Source: Georgenia thermotolerans
GTDB lineage: Bacteria; Actinomycetota; Actinomycetes; Actinomycetales; Actinomycetaceae
Direction: 5' to 3'
Assembly: GCF_009193185.1 (NCBI RefSeq)
Contig: NZ_VUKF01000012.1
Span: 41,550-105,549, forward strand
DNA length: 64,000 nt
Positions 1 to 7,710 of the stretch are shown piece after piece. Each line of letters begins with the position of its first letter. Position 1 is the first letter of the stretch. The notes under the pieces are model-generated. The model saw nothing but the letters and a program-made list of their open reading frames with translations, made no database searches and had not been told where the DNA came from. The position numbers were made by a program, and so were the translations under genes.

Positions 1-233
1 TCGACCCGTGGTGGAACCCGGCGGCCGAGGCCCAGGCCGTCGACCGGGCCCACCGCATCGGCCAGGACAAGCGCGTCATGGTCTACCGCATGGTCGCCGA
101 CGAGACGATCGAGGAGAAGGTCCTGGCCCTGCAGGAGCGCAAGCGGGACCTGTTCGACCGGGTCGTCGACGACGGCGACACCCTGGCCGCGCCGCTGAGC
201 GCCGAGGACATCCGCTCGCTGCTGGTCTCCTGA
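1..233 (+). CDS. SNF2-family DEAD/DEAH helicase, C-terminal fragment
   Basis: Only the last 76 codons are inside the window; the reading frame enters at base 3 and ends at a TGA at 231-233. The peptide holds helicase motif VI of Swi2/Snf2 ATPases (A-Q-A-V-D-R-A-H-R-I-G-Q), followed by the usual K-R-V-M-V-Y-R-M-V and E-E-K-V-L-x-L-Q stretch that closes the second RecA-like lobe. Such proteins translocate on double-stranded DNA using ATP. The N-terminal lobe and any accessory domain lie upstream of the window, so the subfamily cannot be named. Recognition of the motif is firm. Confidence 0.93.
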   Translation, partial: DPWWNPAAEAQAVDRAHRIGQDKRVMVYRMVADETIEEKVLALQERKRDLFDRVVDDGDTLAAPLSAEDIRSLLVS

Positions 234-265
234 GCCAGCCGCGCCCCCGCAGCCTCCTCCCGGCG

Positions 266-319
266 GCGAGACGTCAACTCGGTCGCGAGACGTCAACTTG
301 GTCGCGAGGCGTCATCTCG
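266..319. repeat. Three tandem 19-bp repeats (GCGAGACGTCAACTYGGTC)
   Basis: Between the helicase stop and the lipoprotein start, the unit GCGAGACGTCAACTCGGTC occurs at 266-284 and again with one change at 285-303. A shorter, more divergent copy follows at 304-319. The period is exactly 19 bp and each unit carries GACGTC or a near version. The same unit recurs as two tandem copies at 21316-21353. Function is unknown. Confidence 0.85.
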
Positions 320-379
320 TGGGGCCCTCGATGCCCGAGTCGGCCCCCTGGCCCGCGAGGGCGTGCCATCGTGGGAGGC

Positions 380-769
380 ATGCGCACGCTCGCTCGACGG
401 GGCGCCGTGGTCGTGCTCCTGGCCGCGGTCGCCGGGTGCGCCGGCAAGGCGTCGCCGCCGCCGGACGTCGCCTACTACCAGCCGTACGAACGCGGCGGGA
501 TGGAGGCGCTGCTGACCGGGACGCTGGTGCGACACCACGGGTGCACCTACGTCGTGGACCACACCGGGCAGCGGTGGGTGCCGATGTTCCCCGACGTCGG
601 GCTCGCCTGGCAGGGGGAGGACCTGCACGCCGACGGCCAGGCGTACCGCCTCGGCACGGAGGTGGAGCTGGGGGGCGGGGAGATGGAGCCCTACCCCCGC
701 AGCCTGCCCCGCTGGTGCGACGCCGCCGCGCGGACCTGGCTGGTGGCCTGGACCGGGTCCTCGACCTGA
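380..769 (+). CDS. Small secreted lipoprotein, unknown function
   Basis: A 129-residue protein. It starts with M-R-T-L-A-R-R-G, then a hydrophobic stretch and a lipobox L-A-A-V-A-G-C, so the mature protein should begin at Cys21 and be lipid-anchored on the outer face of the membrane. GGGAGG just upstream supports the ATG at 380. The mature part has a conserved-looking H-H-G-C-T-Y-V-V-D core and a second late cysteine (W-C-D), which could form one disulfide. I do not recognise the family. The last 79 bases overlap the convergent acetyltransferase gene. Confidence 0.75.
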   Translation: MRTLARRGAVVVLLAAVAGCAGKASPPPDVAYYQPYERGGMEALLTGTLVRHHGCTYVVDHTGQRWVPMFPDVGLAWQGEDLHADGQAYRLGTEVELGGGEMEPYPRSLPRWCDAAARTWLVAWTGSST

Positions 770-1296
770 GGCCCCGGACCTGCGTCCGCGGGCGTGAGGT
801 CCCGGCGGAAGTGGAGCGCGGGCCGCTCCCCGTCGCCCACCGGCAAGCTCGGAGGGAGCCCGGGAACCGGGCGGAACCCGGCGCCGGCGAGGACCTTCTG
901 CGACCCCGTGTTGTCCACCGTGGTGCTGGCGAGCAGGTGGGTCAGCCCCAGGCGGGCCGCGCGTCGCACCACCTCGGCGACGGCGCGGCGGGCGTGGCCG
1001 CGGCGGGTGTGCGCGGCGCCGATGCGGTACCCCAGCGTCGCACCGCCGGCGGCGAGGTCGACGAGGTTGACCCGGCCCACGATGTCTCCCGCGCCGTCGA
1101 GGACGAGCCAGAAGAGTGACGTCCCGGCCCGCTGCTCGGCGAGCAGGGCGGCGTGGCGGCCGGCGAAGTCGCGGAAGTACGCGTCGCCGCGGTCGGGCAC
1201 CAGGGTGCGGAACCACTCCCGGTTCGCCAGCTCGAAGGCGAGGAGGGGAGCGGCGTGCTCCGGCGCCAGCCGGGCCAGGACCGTCGAGGCGCTCAC
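691..1296 (-). CDS. GNAT-family N-acetyltransferase (RimJ/RimL type)
   Basis: A 201-residue acetyltransferase. The acetyl-CoA loop R-R-G-H-A sits near residue 98-102, followed by a helix and the N-T-G-S-Q-K-V-L-A-G-A-G-F segment (about 129-141), which is typical of RimJ/RimL-like enzymes that acetylate ribosomal protein N-termini or small amines. The GTG start overlaps the stop of the upstream membrane-protein gene as GTGA, so the two are probably cotranslated. The C-terminus runs some 35 residues past the usual GNAT end and overlaps the convergent lipoprotein gene; the extension looks unstructured. Substrate is unknown. Confidence 0.82.
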   Translation of the reverse strand: MSASTVLARLAPEHAAPLLAFELANREWFRTLVPDRGDAYFRDFAGRHAALLAEQRAGTSLFWLVLDGAGDIVGRVNLVDLAAGGATLGYRIGAAHTRRGHARRAVAEVVRRAARLGLTHLLASTTVDNTGSQKVLAGAGFRPVPGLPPSLPVGDGERPALHFRRDLTPADAGPGPQVEDPVQATSQVRAAASHQRGRLRG

Positions 1297-1994
1297 CGCA
1301 CGCCCCGGGCGGTCGCCCGGCGCAGCACGACGGTCACCGCCGCCACCCACACGAGCAGCGCGGGCAGCGAGACGTAGAGGAGGGCGGTCAGGGGAGGCGA
1401 GGGCACGAGGAACGCCGCTCCGGAGACGGGCAGCAGGACGGCCAGGCCGCCGCCCAGGTGGCGCAGCCAGGCCGGCAGCGTGCCCCGCCCGGCCAGACCG
1501 ACGACGGCCACGAGCAGCCCGAGCGCGAGCAGCTTGGCGCTGTCCAGCCGGTTGATGAGGTCGAAGGCGGCGTCCGTGGCGGTCACCCGGCCGGCGTCCG
1601 CCTGCGCCACGAGGACCGCCATCGCCGCCGCCTGCACGAGCGAGAGCGCCGCGGCGGTCAGGCCCGCCGCGGTGACGGAGCGGCGCAACTGCCGGCCGGG
1701 CCGGCCGACGGCGAGGACCCAGCCCGCCAGGGCCAGGCCCGCGACGCCGTGGACGAGCCCCGACTGGAGCAGCGCCGCCCCACCGTGGGCGGCGAAGAAG
1801 GCGTGGACCTCCGCCGCGGGCGCGAAGGCCGCCGGTGAGGCGGGGGCGATGACCAAGCCCACCAACCAGGCCGCGAGGTAGACGCCCGCGCTCGCGGTCA
1901 TCGTCCCGCGCCACCGGGCGTGCGGGACCGCGCCCGGGACGCCGCTGGGAGATGCCGAGGTCTGCGTCCGCCCCGCGCCGGCAAGAGGAGTCAT
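1293..1994 (-). CDS. Integral membrane protein, about six TM helices, unknown
   Basis: A 233-residue protein with a polar N-terminal tail of about 35 residues and then about six hydrophobic segments separated by short loops. The loop after the third segment contains D-A-A-F-D-L-I-N-R-L-D-S-A-K. The ATG at 1994 is chosen because AGGAAGG lies just upstream; an open frame continues further 5' but reads as non-coding. No transporter or enzyme motif is visible. It resembles DUF998/DUF4386-type actinobacterial membrane proteins only in outline. It is the first gene of a two-gene unit with the acetyltransferase. Confidence 0.7.
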   Translation of the reverse strand: MTPLAGAGRTQTSASPSGVPGAVPHARWRGTMTASAGVYLAAWLVGLVIAPASPAAFAPAAEVHAFFAAHGGAALLQSGLVHGVAGLALAGWVLAVGRPGRQLRRSVTAAGLTAAALSLVQAAAMAVLVAQADAGRVTATDAAFDLINRLDSAKLLALGLLVAVVGLAGRGTLPAWLRHLGGGLAVLLPVSGAAFLVPSPPLTALLYVSLPALLVWVAAVTVVLRRATARGVR

Positions 1995-2222
1995 CGACGG
2001 GCCTTCCTGGGAGCGCCGTCGTGACGCGGCCGGTGCCGCGAGGTGGGAGACGGCGGGTCTCCGCGCGTCACGGTAGGCCGGGCGACGTCCCGGGCCCTCC
2101 TCCGCGAGGCGGACGGCCGGGCGCACCGGTACGCCGCAAGACGGAGACCCGACCGCGTGCCCGTTCCTTGCCGGCGCCGTGCGGGTGCTCGCGTCCCCGG
2201 GTCGGCCCGGGGCCGCCCGTCG

Positions 2223-2504
2223 TCAGGCGACTCGCAGGTCGCACGGGCGGAACAGGGCCGACCCGCCGTCGTCGGTGGTCGCCCGCAGCACGACGACGCG
2301 CGCCGCCGGGGACCAGTGCTTGACCTTGTTGACGACCACGACCCGGCCGGGCAGGGACGCGGGGGAGGTGTGGCCGAAGGAGTTGCCGACGACGACGGCG
2401 ACGGTGCCCACCGGCAGGTGGCGCAGGGCGGCGGTGACGTCGGTGTGGACCTCGTCGGGCCAGGTGGCGCCGACGGGGCGTGGGGTGTGGTCCAGGTGAG
2501 TCAC
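2223..2504 (-). CDS. Small hypothetical protein (93 aa)
   Basis: A short protein beginning V-T-H-L-D-H-T-P-R-P. The GTG at 2504 has a good GGAGG seven bases upstream, which I prefer over an in-frame ATG at 2579. The sequence has a central block V-G-T-V-A-V-V-V-G-N-S and a basic N-K-V-K-H-W patch, consistent with a small alpha/beta fold, but I recognise no family. It lies 88 bp downstream of the FMN reductase gene on the same strand and could be cotranscribed with it. Confidence 0.5.
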   Translation of the reverse strand: MTHLDHTPRPVGATWPDEVHTDVTAALRHLPVGTVAVVVGNSFGHTSPASLPGRVVVVNKVKHWSPAARVVVLRATTDDGGSALFRPCDLRVA

Positions 2505-2592
2505 GAGGTGACCTCCGGGTGGGACTGTGCAGGCGGCGCGGCACCACGGGGTGCCGCGCCGCCGGCGGGGACGGGCCATCGGCCCGGGTGGG

Positions 2593-3180
2593 TCAGGCGT
2601 TGGCGCCGACGGGGGAGAACTGGCCGGCGCGGACGGCCTCCATGGCCTTGGTCCAGACGACCAGCTGGTCGAGCATCGGCTCGACGGAGGCGGCGGCCGG
2701 CTCGGTCGGGGTGAAGATCGAGAAGTTCTCGAAGTCCGTGAACAGGGACATGAGGACGGCGTTGCGCACGTGCGCCACCTGCTGCTCGGAGAGGATGCCG
2801 CGCAGGTGCTCGACGGCGCGGGCGCCGCCGGCGGAGCCGTAGGAGACGAACCCGGCGGCCTTGTTGTTGACCTCGGAGGCGAGGTAGTCCAGGGCGTTCT
2901 TCAGGGCGCCGGTGATGGAGTGGTTGTACTCGGAGACGACGAAGACGTAGCCGTCGAACTCGGCCATCTTGGCGGCCCAGGCCTGGCCCTCGGCGGACTG
3001 GGCGGGGCCCCACGACGGCGGCGTGGGCTCGGCCCAGATCGGCAGGTCGAAGTCGGCGATGTCGACGACCTCGAACTCGGCGTCGGAGCGCTGGTCGGCG
3101 ATGGACTTCACCCAGCTGGCGACGTTGAGGCTCTGGCGACCTGGGCGGACGCTGCCGGTGACGATGGCGATCTTCGTCAT
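2593..3180 (-). CDS. NADPH-dependent FMN reductase
   Basis: A 195-residue flavodoxin-like reductase, full length for the family. The FMN phosphate loop G-S-V-R-P-G-R is at residues 9-15, and the hallmark S-E-Y-N-H-S-I-T-G-A-L-K-N-A-L-D-Y helix-capping motif is near 83-99. Enzymes of this family (azoreductase/chromate reductase/ArsH-like) transfer electrons from NAD(P)H to FMN, quinones or other acceptors in the cytosol. It is divergent from the ArsR-SRPBCC regulator gene across about 230 bp; that arrangement suggests, but does not prove, shared control. Confidence 0.9.
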   Translation of the reverse strand: MTKIAIVTGSVRPGRQSLNVASWVKSIADQRSDAEFEVVDIADFDLPIWAEPTPPSWGPAQSAEGQAWAAKMAEFDGYVFVVSEYNHSITGALKNALDYLASEVNNKAAGFVSYGSAGGARAVEHLRGILSEQQVAHVRNAVLMSLFTDFENFSIFTPTEPAAASVEPMLDQLVVWTKAMEAVRAGQFSPVGANA

Positions 3181-3379
3181 GACTCTCCCATGTTGTGCAT
3201 CTCGAACGGGCTCGTGCCCGTCGCTCTATGAGAATGCATGAAAGTTCAATCAGATTCCAGCCGGTGCTGTGGCGTCAGTCACGGCGGCCACCAGCGGCGC
3301 TCCGCCGTCCAGGGTCGAGGGCCCCTGGCCGCGACGGCGTCCGGAGCCGAGCGGCCAGCCGGCTATCGAACGAGAGCCG

Positions 3380-3407
3380 TTGACATGTGACCAAAAGGTC
3401 ACATAAT
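3380..3407 (+). promoter_or_regulatory. Promoter with perfect operator palindrome in the spacer
   Basis: TTGACA at 3380-3385 and CATAAT at 3402-3407 form a near-consensus sigma-70 promoter with a 16-bp spacer. The spacer overlaps a perfect 7-4-7 inverted repeat, TGTGACC-AAAA-GGTCACA (3386-3403). A dimeric winged-helix protein bound there would block RNA polymerase. The GTG start of the downstream gene lies six bases after the -10 box, so the transcript is probably leaderless. Confidence 0.75.
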
Positions 3408-3413
3408 GGAGGG

Positions 3414-4166
3414 GTGGACGCGGTGTTCAAGGCGCTCGCCGACCCCACGCGTCGGCAGCTCCTCGACGAGCTCTTCCGTCAGGACGGGCAGTCCATGAGC
3501 GCGCTCGAGAGGCGCTTCGACATGAGTCGCTTCGGGGTGGCCAAGCACCTCAAGCAGCTGGAGGAGGCCGGCCTCGTCGTCGTCCGGCGGCGCGGCCGGG
3601 AGAAGCTCCACTTCCTCAACCCGGTTCCCATCCGCCTCATCCACGACCGGTGGGTGAGCAAGTACGCCGAGCCCTGGGCCGCGGCGCTCAGCGGGCTCAA
3701 GACCACCCTGGAGACTCCGATGGAGAAGGTCTTCGAGATCTACATCCGCACCACCGCCGAGCGCCTGTGGGAGGCGATCACCGACCCCGAGATCCGCGCC
3801 AAGTACAACTTCGGCGCCCGGGTGGAGTCCGACTGGCAGGTCGGCTCCCCGCTCACGATGGCCAGCCCCAAGGCCGACGGGCCCCTCGGCGACGGCGAGG
3901 TCCTCGAGATCGACCCGCCCCGCCGGCTGGTCCACACCCTGCGCGCGCTGTGGGGCGAGGACGTCAAGGAGGAGGGCTTCTCTCGCGTCACCTGGGAGAT
4001 CGAGCAGGTGGCGGACTCCTGCCGGCTGACCGTCACCCACGACCAGCTGCGCGAGGGCGCCAACGAGCAGCTCTACGGCGGCTGGCCGATGATCCTGTCG
4101 GGGCTGAAGACCTGGCTGGAGACCGGCCAGGTGCTCACCACCCCCGGGTCGCTCATGTACGCCTGA
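3414..4166 (+). CDS. ArsR-type HTH regulator fused to SRPBCC (AHSA1) domain
   Basis: A 250-residue fusion. Residues 1-75 are an ArsR winged helix (F-K-A-L-A-D-P-T-R-R-Q-L-L-D-E-L, then M-S-R-F-G-V-A-K-H-L-K-Q-L-E as recognition helix). Residues 100-245 are an SRPBCC/AHSA1 ligand-binding fold (M-E-K-V-F-E-I-Y-I, W-x-A-I-T-D-P, and a late G-W-x-x-I-L-S-G-L-K-T-W-L-E). GTG 3414 is chosen because it sits six bases after a clear -10 box; an in-frame GTG at 3387 would place the promoter inside the gene. No cysteine metal site is visible in the recognition helix, so it more likely senses a hydrophobic ligand bound in the SRPBCC cavity. Autoregulation through the upstream palindrome is inferred. Confidence 0.88.
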   Translation: MDAVFKALADPTRRQLLDELFRQDGQSMSALERRFDMSRFGVAKHLKQLEEAGLVVVRRRGREKLHFLNPVPIRLIHDRWVSKYAEPWAAALSGLKTTLETPMEKVFEIYIRTTAERLWEAITDPEIRAKYNFGARVESDWQVGSPLTMASPKADGPLGDGEVLEIDPPRRLVHTLRALWGEDVKEEGFSRVTWEIEQVADSCRLTVTHDQLREGANEQLYGGWPMILSGLKTWLETGQVLTTPGSLMYA

Positions 4167-4199
4167 GCGGCTCCCGACCGGCACCCGCGGGAGGTCGGC

Positions 4200-5081
4200 A
4201 TGGAGCCCCTGATCGACACGCACGTGCACGTGTGGGACCTCACCGGCGGCCCGTACGGCGTCACCTATCCCTGGCTCACCCCGGACTTCGGCGCGCTGCA
4301 CGCCACGCACACCCTCGACCAGGTCCTCCCAGACATGGCCGGCCTGGGCGTCACCGGGATGGTGCTCGTCCAGGCCAGCGACAGCCTCGCCGAGACCGAC
4401 GAGCTGCTCCGCGTGGCCGCGACCTCGCCGCTGCCGACGGCGGTGGTCGGATGGCTGCCGCTGGCCGACGCGGCCGCCGCCGAGCGCGAGCTCGCGCGGC
4501 GGCCGGACCCCCGCCTCGTCGGCGCCCGCCACCTCATCCACGACGAGCCCGACCCGCGCTGGATGCTCGAGCCGCCCGTCGCCGTCGGCATGGCCATGCT
4601 CGAGAGGCACGGCCTCGTCTTCGACGCCGTGGCGGAGCGGCCCGACCTGCTCACCCAGGTCCCGCAGGTGGCGCGGCGCCATCCCCGCCTGACGATCGTC
4701 GTCGACCACCTCGGCAAGCCGCCGGTCACCGCACCGTGGCGCAGCGAGGCGGCGGACGAGTGGCGCCGCAACGTCGCCGACGCCGCCGGCTGGCCCAACA
4801 TCTACGGCAAGGTCTCCGGGCTCGGCACCATCTCCCGCGGGCCCTGGCACGTCAGCCAGTGGCGGCCGTACCTCGAGCACGCGCTGGAGGCGGTCGGCGC
4901 GGAGCGCCTCATGCTCGGCAGCGACTGGCCGGTGTGTACCCAGAACGGCGACTACCCCTCGGTCATGGGGGCCCTCCTCGAGCTGCTCGAGGAGCTCTCG
5001 CCCGCCGAGCGGCAGGCGATCCGGGCCGGGACGGCCGCCCGCGTCTACGGCGTCGGCGACGGCGCGGCCCGCTCGCCGTAA
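4200..5081 (+). CDS. Amidohydrolase family 2, probable L-fuconolactonase
   Basis: A 293-residue TIM-barrel hydrolase. The metal-binding I-D-T-H-V-H-V-W-D is at residues 5-13, V-V-D-H-L-G-K-P about residue 167, and the terminal active-site strand M-L-G-S-D-W-P-V about residue 238; all are typical of the cog3618 lactonase group. In this setting it should open L-fucono-lactone to L-fuconate in the cytosol. GGAGG lies just before the ATG, 33 bp after the regulator stop. It is the first gene of a one-strand unit whose other members encode the remaining steps of oxidative L-fucose breakdown. The family also includes other sugar lactonases, so the exact lactone is inferred from neighbours. Confidence 0.85.
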   Translation: MEPLIDTHVHVWDLTGGPYGVTYPWLTPDFGALHATHTLDQVLPDMAGLGVTGMVLVQASDSLAETDELLRVAATSPLPTAVVGWLPLADAAAAERELARRPDPRLVGARHLIHDEPDPRWMLEPPVAVGMAMLERHGLVFDAVAERPDLLTQVPQVARRHPRLTIVVDHLGKPPVTAPWRSEAADEWRRNVADAAGWPNIYGKVSGLGTISRGPWHVSQWRPYLEHALEAVGAERLMLGSDWPVCTQNGDYPSVMGALLELLEELSPAERQAIRAGTAARVYGVGDGAARSP

Positions 5082-5183
5082 CGGCCGCGCCCCCGGCGTC
5101 GCGGCGCCACCCGCGGCCTTCCCCGGCGCGCCGTCGTCCGCGGAGGCGCATCATGGGGTCAGCCCTCGAGGAAGGGGCGGGCG

Positions 5184-6491
5184 ATGACGACGGTCACGGC
5201 GCTCGAGGTCCACGACGTCCGCTTCCCCACGTCCCGGGAGCTGGCCGGCTCGGACGCGATGAACCCCGCCCCGGACTACTCCGCGGCCTACACCGTGCTG
5301 CGCACCGACGGCGAGCCGGAGGCCGGCTACGCCCTGGTGTTCACCACCGGCCGGGGCACCGACGTCCAGTGCGCGGCCGTCGCGGCGCTGGCGCCGTACG
5401 TCGTCGGGCGCGACGTCGCCGAGCTGTGCGCGGACCTCGGCGGCCTCTACCGGCGCCTCACCGGCGACCCCCAGCTGCGCTGGCTCGGGCCGGAGAAGGG
5501 CGTCATGCACATGGCCATCGGCGCGGTCGTCAACGCGACCTGGGACCTCGCCGCCCGCCGCGCCGGCAAGCCCCTGTGGCGCTTCATCGCCGACCTGAGC
5601 CCCCGGCAGCTCGTCGACTGCGTGGACTGGCGCTACCTCTCCGACGCCCTGACCCCCGACGACGCCCTGGAGCTGCTCGAGCGGGCCGAGCCGGGCCGGG
5701 CGGCGCGGGCCGCGGAGCTCGAGCGCGTGGGCTACCCGGCGTACACGACGTCCCCTGGCTGGCTGGGCTACTCCGACGAGAAGCTGGTCCGGCTGTGCGG
5801 CGAGGCGGTCGCCGAAGGCTACCGCCTCATCAAGCTCAAGGTCGGGCGCTCGGTGGACGACGACGTGCGCCGGCTCGGGCTGGCCCGCGGCGCCGTCGGG
5901 CCCGAGGTGCGCATCGCCGTCGACGCCAACCAGCGCTGGGACGTGGGCGAGGCCGTGCCGTGGATCGAGGCCCTCGCGCCGTTCGACCTGGCCTGGGTCG
6001 AGGAACCCACCAGCCCCGACGACGTCCTGGGGCACGCCGCCATCCGCCGGCGCGTCACCGTGCCGGTCTCCACCGGCGAGCACACCCCCAACCGGGTCGT
6101 CTTCAAGCAGCTGCTGCAGGCCGGGGCGGTGGACCTCATCCAGGTCGACGCCGTCCGGGTCGGCGGGGTCAACGAGAACCTGGCCATCCTCCTCCTCGCG
6201 CTCCGCTTCGGGGTGCCGGTGTACCCGCACGCCGGCGGGGTGGGGCTGTGCGAGCTCGTGCAGCACCTGGCCATGGCCGACTACGTGGCCATCTCCGGGC
6301 TGATGGAGGACCGGGCGATCGAGTTCGTCGACCACCTCCACGAGAACTTCGTCGCCCCCGCCGTCGTCGCGCACGGCCGGTACCGCGCGCCGCACGCGGC
6401 GGGGATGAGCGCGGAGATGAAACCGGCGTCGGTGGCCGCCCACACCTTCCGCGGGGTCGCGGTGGCCCCCGCGCCCGGGGAGCTGAGATGA
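5184..6491 (+). CDS. fucD: L-fuconate dehydratase (enolase superfamily)
   Basis: A 435-residue mandelate-racemase-group enolase. Visible catalytic elements are the K-x-K pair in L-I-K-L-K-V-G (about residue 213-219), the metal ligand in A-V-D-A-N-Q-R-W, a second in V-E-E-P-T-S-P-D, a third in S-T-G-E-H, and the late Y-P-H-A-G-G-V-G-L loop. This pattern and the length match L-fuconate dehydratase (FucD/ENOSF1), which removes water from L-fuconate to give 2-keto-3-deoxy-L-fuconate and needs Mg2+. The stop overlaps the next ATG. Assignment is strong both from sequence and from context. Confidence 0.92.
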   Translation: MTTVTALEVHDVRFPTSRELAGSDAMNPAPDYSAAYTVLRTDGEPEAGYALVFTTGRGTDVQCAAVAALAPYVVGRDVAELCADLGGLYRRLTGDPQLRWLGPEKGVMHMAIGAVVNATWDLAARRAGKPLWRFIADLSPRQLVDCVDWRYLSDALTPDDALELLERAEPGRAARAAELERVGYPAYTTSPGWLGYSDEKLVRLCGEAVAEGYRLIKLKVGRSVDDDVRRLGLARGAVGPEVRIAVDANQRWDVGEAVPWIEALAPFDLAWVEEPTSPDDVLGHAAIRRRVTVPVSTGEHTPNRVVFKQLLQAGAVDLIQVDAVRVGGVNENLAILLLALRFGVPVYPHAGGVGLCELVQHLAMADYVAISGLMEDRAIEFVDHLHENFVAPAVVAHGRYRAPHAAGMSAEMKPASVAAHTFRGVAVAPAPGELR

Positions 6492-7267
6492 GCGAGTTCG
6501 AGGGGCTGCGGGCCCTGGTCACCGGCGGGGCGTCCGGCATCGGGCTGGCGACGGCGCGGCTGCTCGCCGCCCGGGGGGCCGCCGTCGCCGTCCTCGACCT
6601 GCCGCGCGCGCTCGCGGACGTGCCGGCGCCGCTGCTCGCCGTCGCCGGGGACGTCACCGACGACGCCACCGTGCGAGCCGGGGTGGCCGAGGCCGCGGAC
6701 CGCCTGGGCGGGCTGGACGTCCTGGTCAACTGCGCCGGCATCGGCGCCCAGGGCACCGTGGAGGACAACGACGACGCCGAGTGGGCGCGGGTGCTCGACG
6801 TCAACGTCGTCGGCATGGCCCGGGTGACCCGCGCGGCCCTGCCGCACCTGCGCCGGTCGGCCAGCGCCGCCGTCGTCAACGTCTGCTCGATCGCGGCGAC
6901 GGCGGGGCTGCCCGAGCGGGCGCTGTACTCGGCGTCGAAGGGCGCGGTCTACTCCCTCACCCTGGCCATGGCCGCGGACCACCTCCGCGAGGGCATCCGG
7001 GTCAGCTGCGTCAACCCGGGCACGGCGGACACCCCGTGGATCGGCCGCCTCCTCGCCAGGGCGGCGGACCCCGCCGCCGAGCGGGCCGCCCTCGACGCCC
7101 GCCAGCCGCACGGCCGGCTGGTCAGCGCCGACGAGGTCGCCGGGGCGATCGCCTACCTCGCCTCGCCCACGTCCGGCTCGACCACCGGGACCGCGCTCGC
7201 CGTCGACGGCGGCATGCAGGGCCTGCGCCTGCGCGCCCCGGCTCACAGCGAGGAGGAGCGGGCCTGA
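6488..7267 (+). CDS. SDR dehydrogenase, probable 2-keto-3-deoxy-L-fuconate dehydrogenase
   Basis: A 259-residue classical short-chain dehydrogenase. The NAD-binding T-G-G-A-S-G-I-G is near residue 13-20, N-C-A-G near 80, the catalytic Ser in V-C-S-I-A-A, and Y-S-A-S-K near 147-151. The P-G-T-A-D-T-P-W segment after strand six is typical of the fuconate-pathway SDR branch. It would oxidise 2-keto-3-deoxy-L-fuconate to the 2,4-diketo acid. It overlaps fucD by four bases (ATGA). General SDR identity is certain; the substrate is inferred from the operon. Confidence 0.88.
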   Translation: MSEFEGLRALVTGGASGIGLATARLLAARGAAVAVLDLPRALADVPAPLLAVAGDVTDDATVRAGVAEAADRLGGLDVLVNCAGIGAQGTVEDNDDAEWARVLDVNVVGMARVTRAALPHLRRSASAAVVNVCSIAATAGLPERALYSASKGAVYSLTLAMAADHLREGIRVSCVNPGTADTPWIGRLLARAADPAAERAALDARQPHGRLVSADEVAGAIAYLASPTSGSTTGTALAVDGGMQGLRLRAPAHSEEERA

Positions 7268-7295
7268 GGAGGGCGCGCCGTCGGCACACTCAACG

Positions 7296-7337
7296 AGGTC
7301 GAGGTTCTGGTTGTGAGGACAGCCAGAACTCCGACCT
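7296..7337 (+). promoter_or_regulatory. Long imperfect stem-loop between SDR and mutarotase genes
   Basis: AGGTCGAGGTTCTGG (7296-7310) and CCAGAACTCCGACCT (7323-7337) pair at 13 of 15 positions around a 12-base loop. There is no following T-tract, so it may be an attenuator, an mRNA-processing or stabilising hairpin, or an operator read as DNA. It lies in the only sizeable gap (119 bp) inside the fucose operon. Confidence 0.55.
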
Positions 7338-7386
7338 GACGGACGGCACGGCGGGAAGGAAGACGCGGCGGGAAGGAGGGCTACGG

Positions 7387-7710
7387 ATGCGGGTCGCAGT
7401 GCACGTGCGGCTGCGCGCCGGCCGGGAGGCGGACTACGACGCCGCGCACCGGGAGGTGCCCGCGGAGCTGATCGCCGCCATCCGGGACGCGGGCGTGACC
7501 GGGTGGCAGATCTGGCGCAGCGGCCGGGACGTCTTCCAGGTCATCGACTGCGAGGACTACGCCCGGCTGCTCGCCGCGCTCGAGCACCTGCCCGTCAACG
7601 TCGCGTGGCAGGAGCGCATGGCCACGCTGCAGGAGGTCACCCACGACTACTCGGCGGCGGGGGCCGCTGCGACGGTGCCGCAGGTGTGGGACCTGGGGGC
7701 GCTGCCGTGA
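7387..7710 (+). CDS. L-rhamnose/L-fucose mutarotase family protein
   Basis: A 107-residue ferredoxin-like (DUF718/RhaM) protein. It has the family start R-V-A-V-H-V-R-L-R-A-G-R-E-A-D-Y-D-A-A-H and the W-Q-I-W-R-S-G-R-D-V-F-Q-V-I-D-C segment that supplies active-site residues. The enzyme speeds interconversion of sugar anomers, supplying the beta form to the dehydrogenase. Its stop overlaps the GTG of the aldo-keto reductase gene. GGAGG upstream supports the ATG. In this operon the sugar is most likely L-fucose. Confidence 0.88.
   Translation: MRVAVHVRLRAGREADYDAAHREVPAELIAAIRDAGVTGWQIWRSGRDVFQVIDCEDYARLLAALEHLPVNVAWQERMATLQEVTHDYSAAGAAATVPQVWDLGALP

Noticed and set aside
266..319. Possible short CRISPR array
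   Set aside because: Repeats are 19 bp, directly adjacent without spacers, and no cas gene is near.
3650..6487. Frame running open through the ArsR, lactonase and fucD genes into the SDR gene
   Set aside because: Only its last part, from 6488, is the real SDR. Upstream it is an out-of-frame shadow rich in Arg, Pro and Gly.
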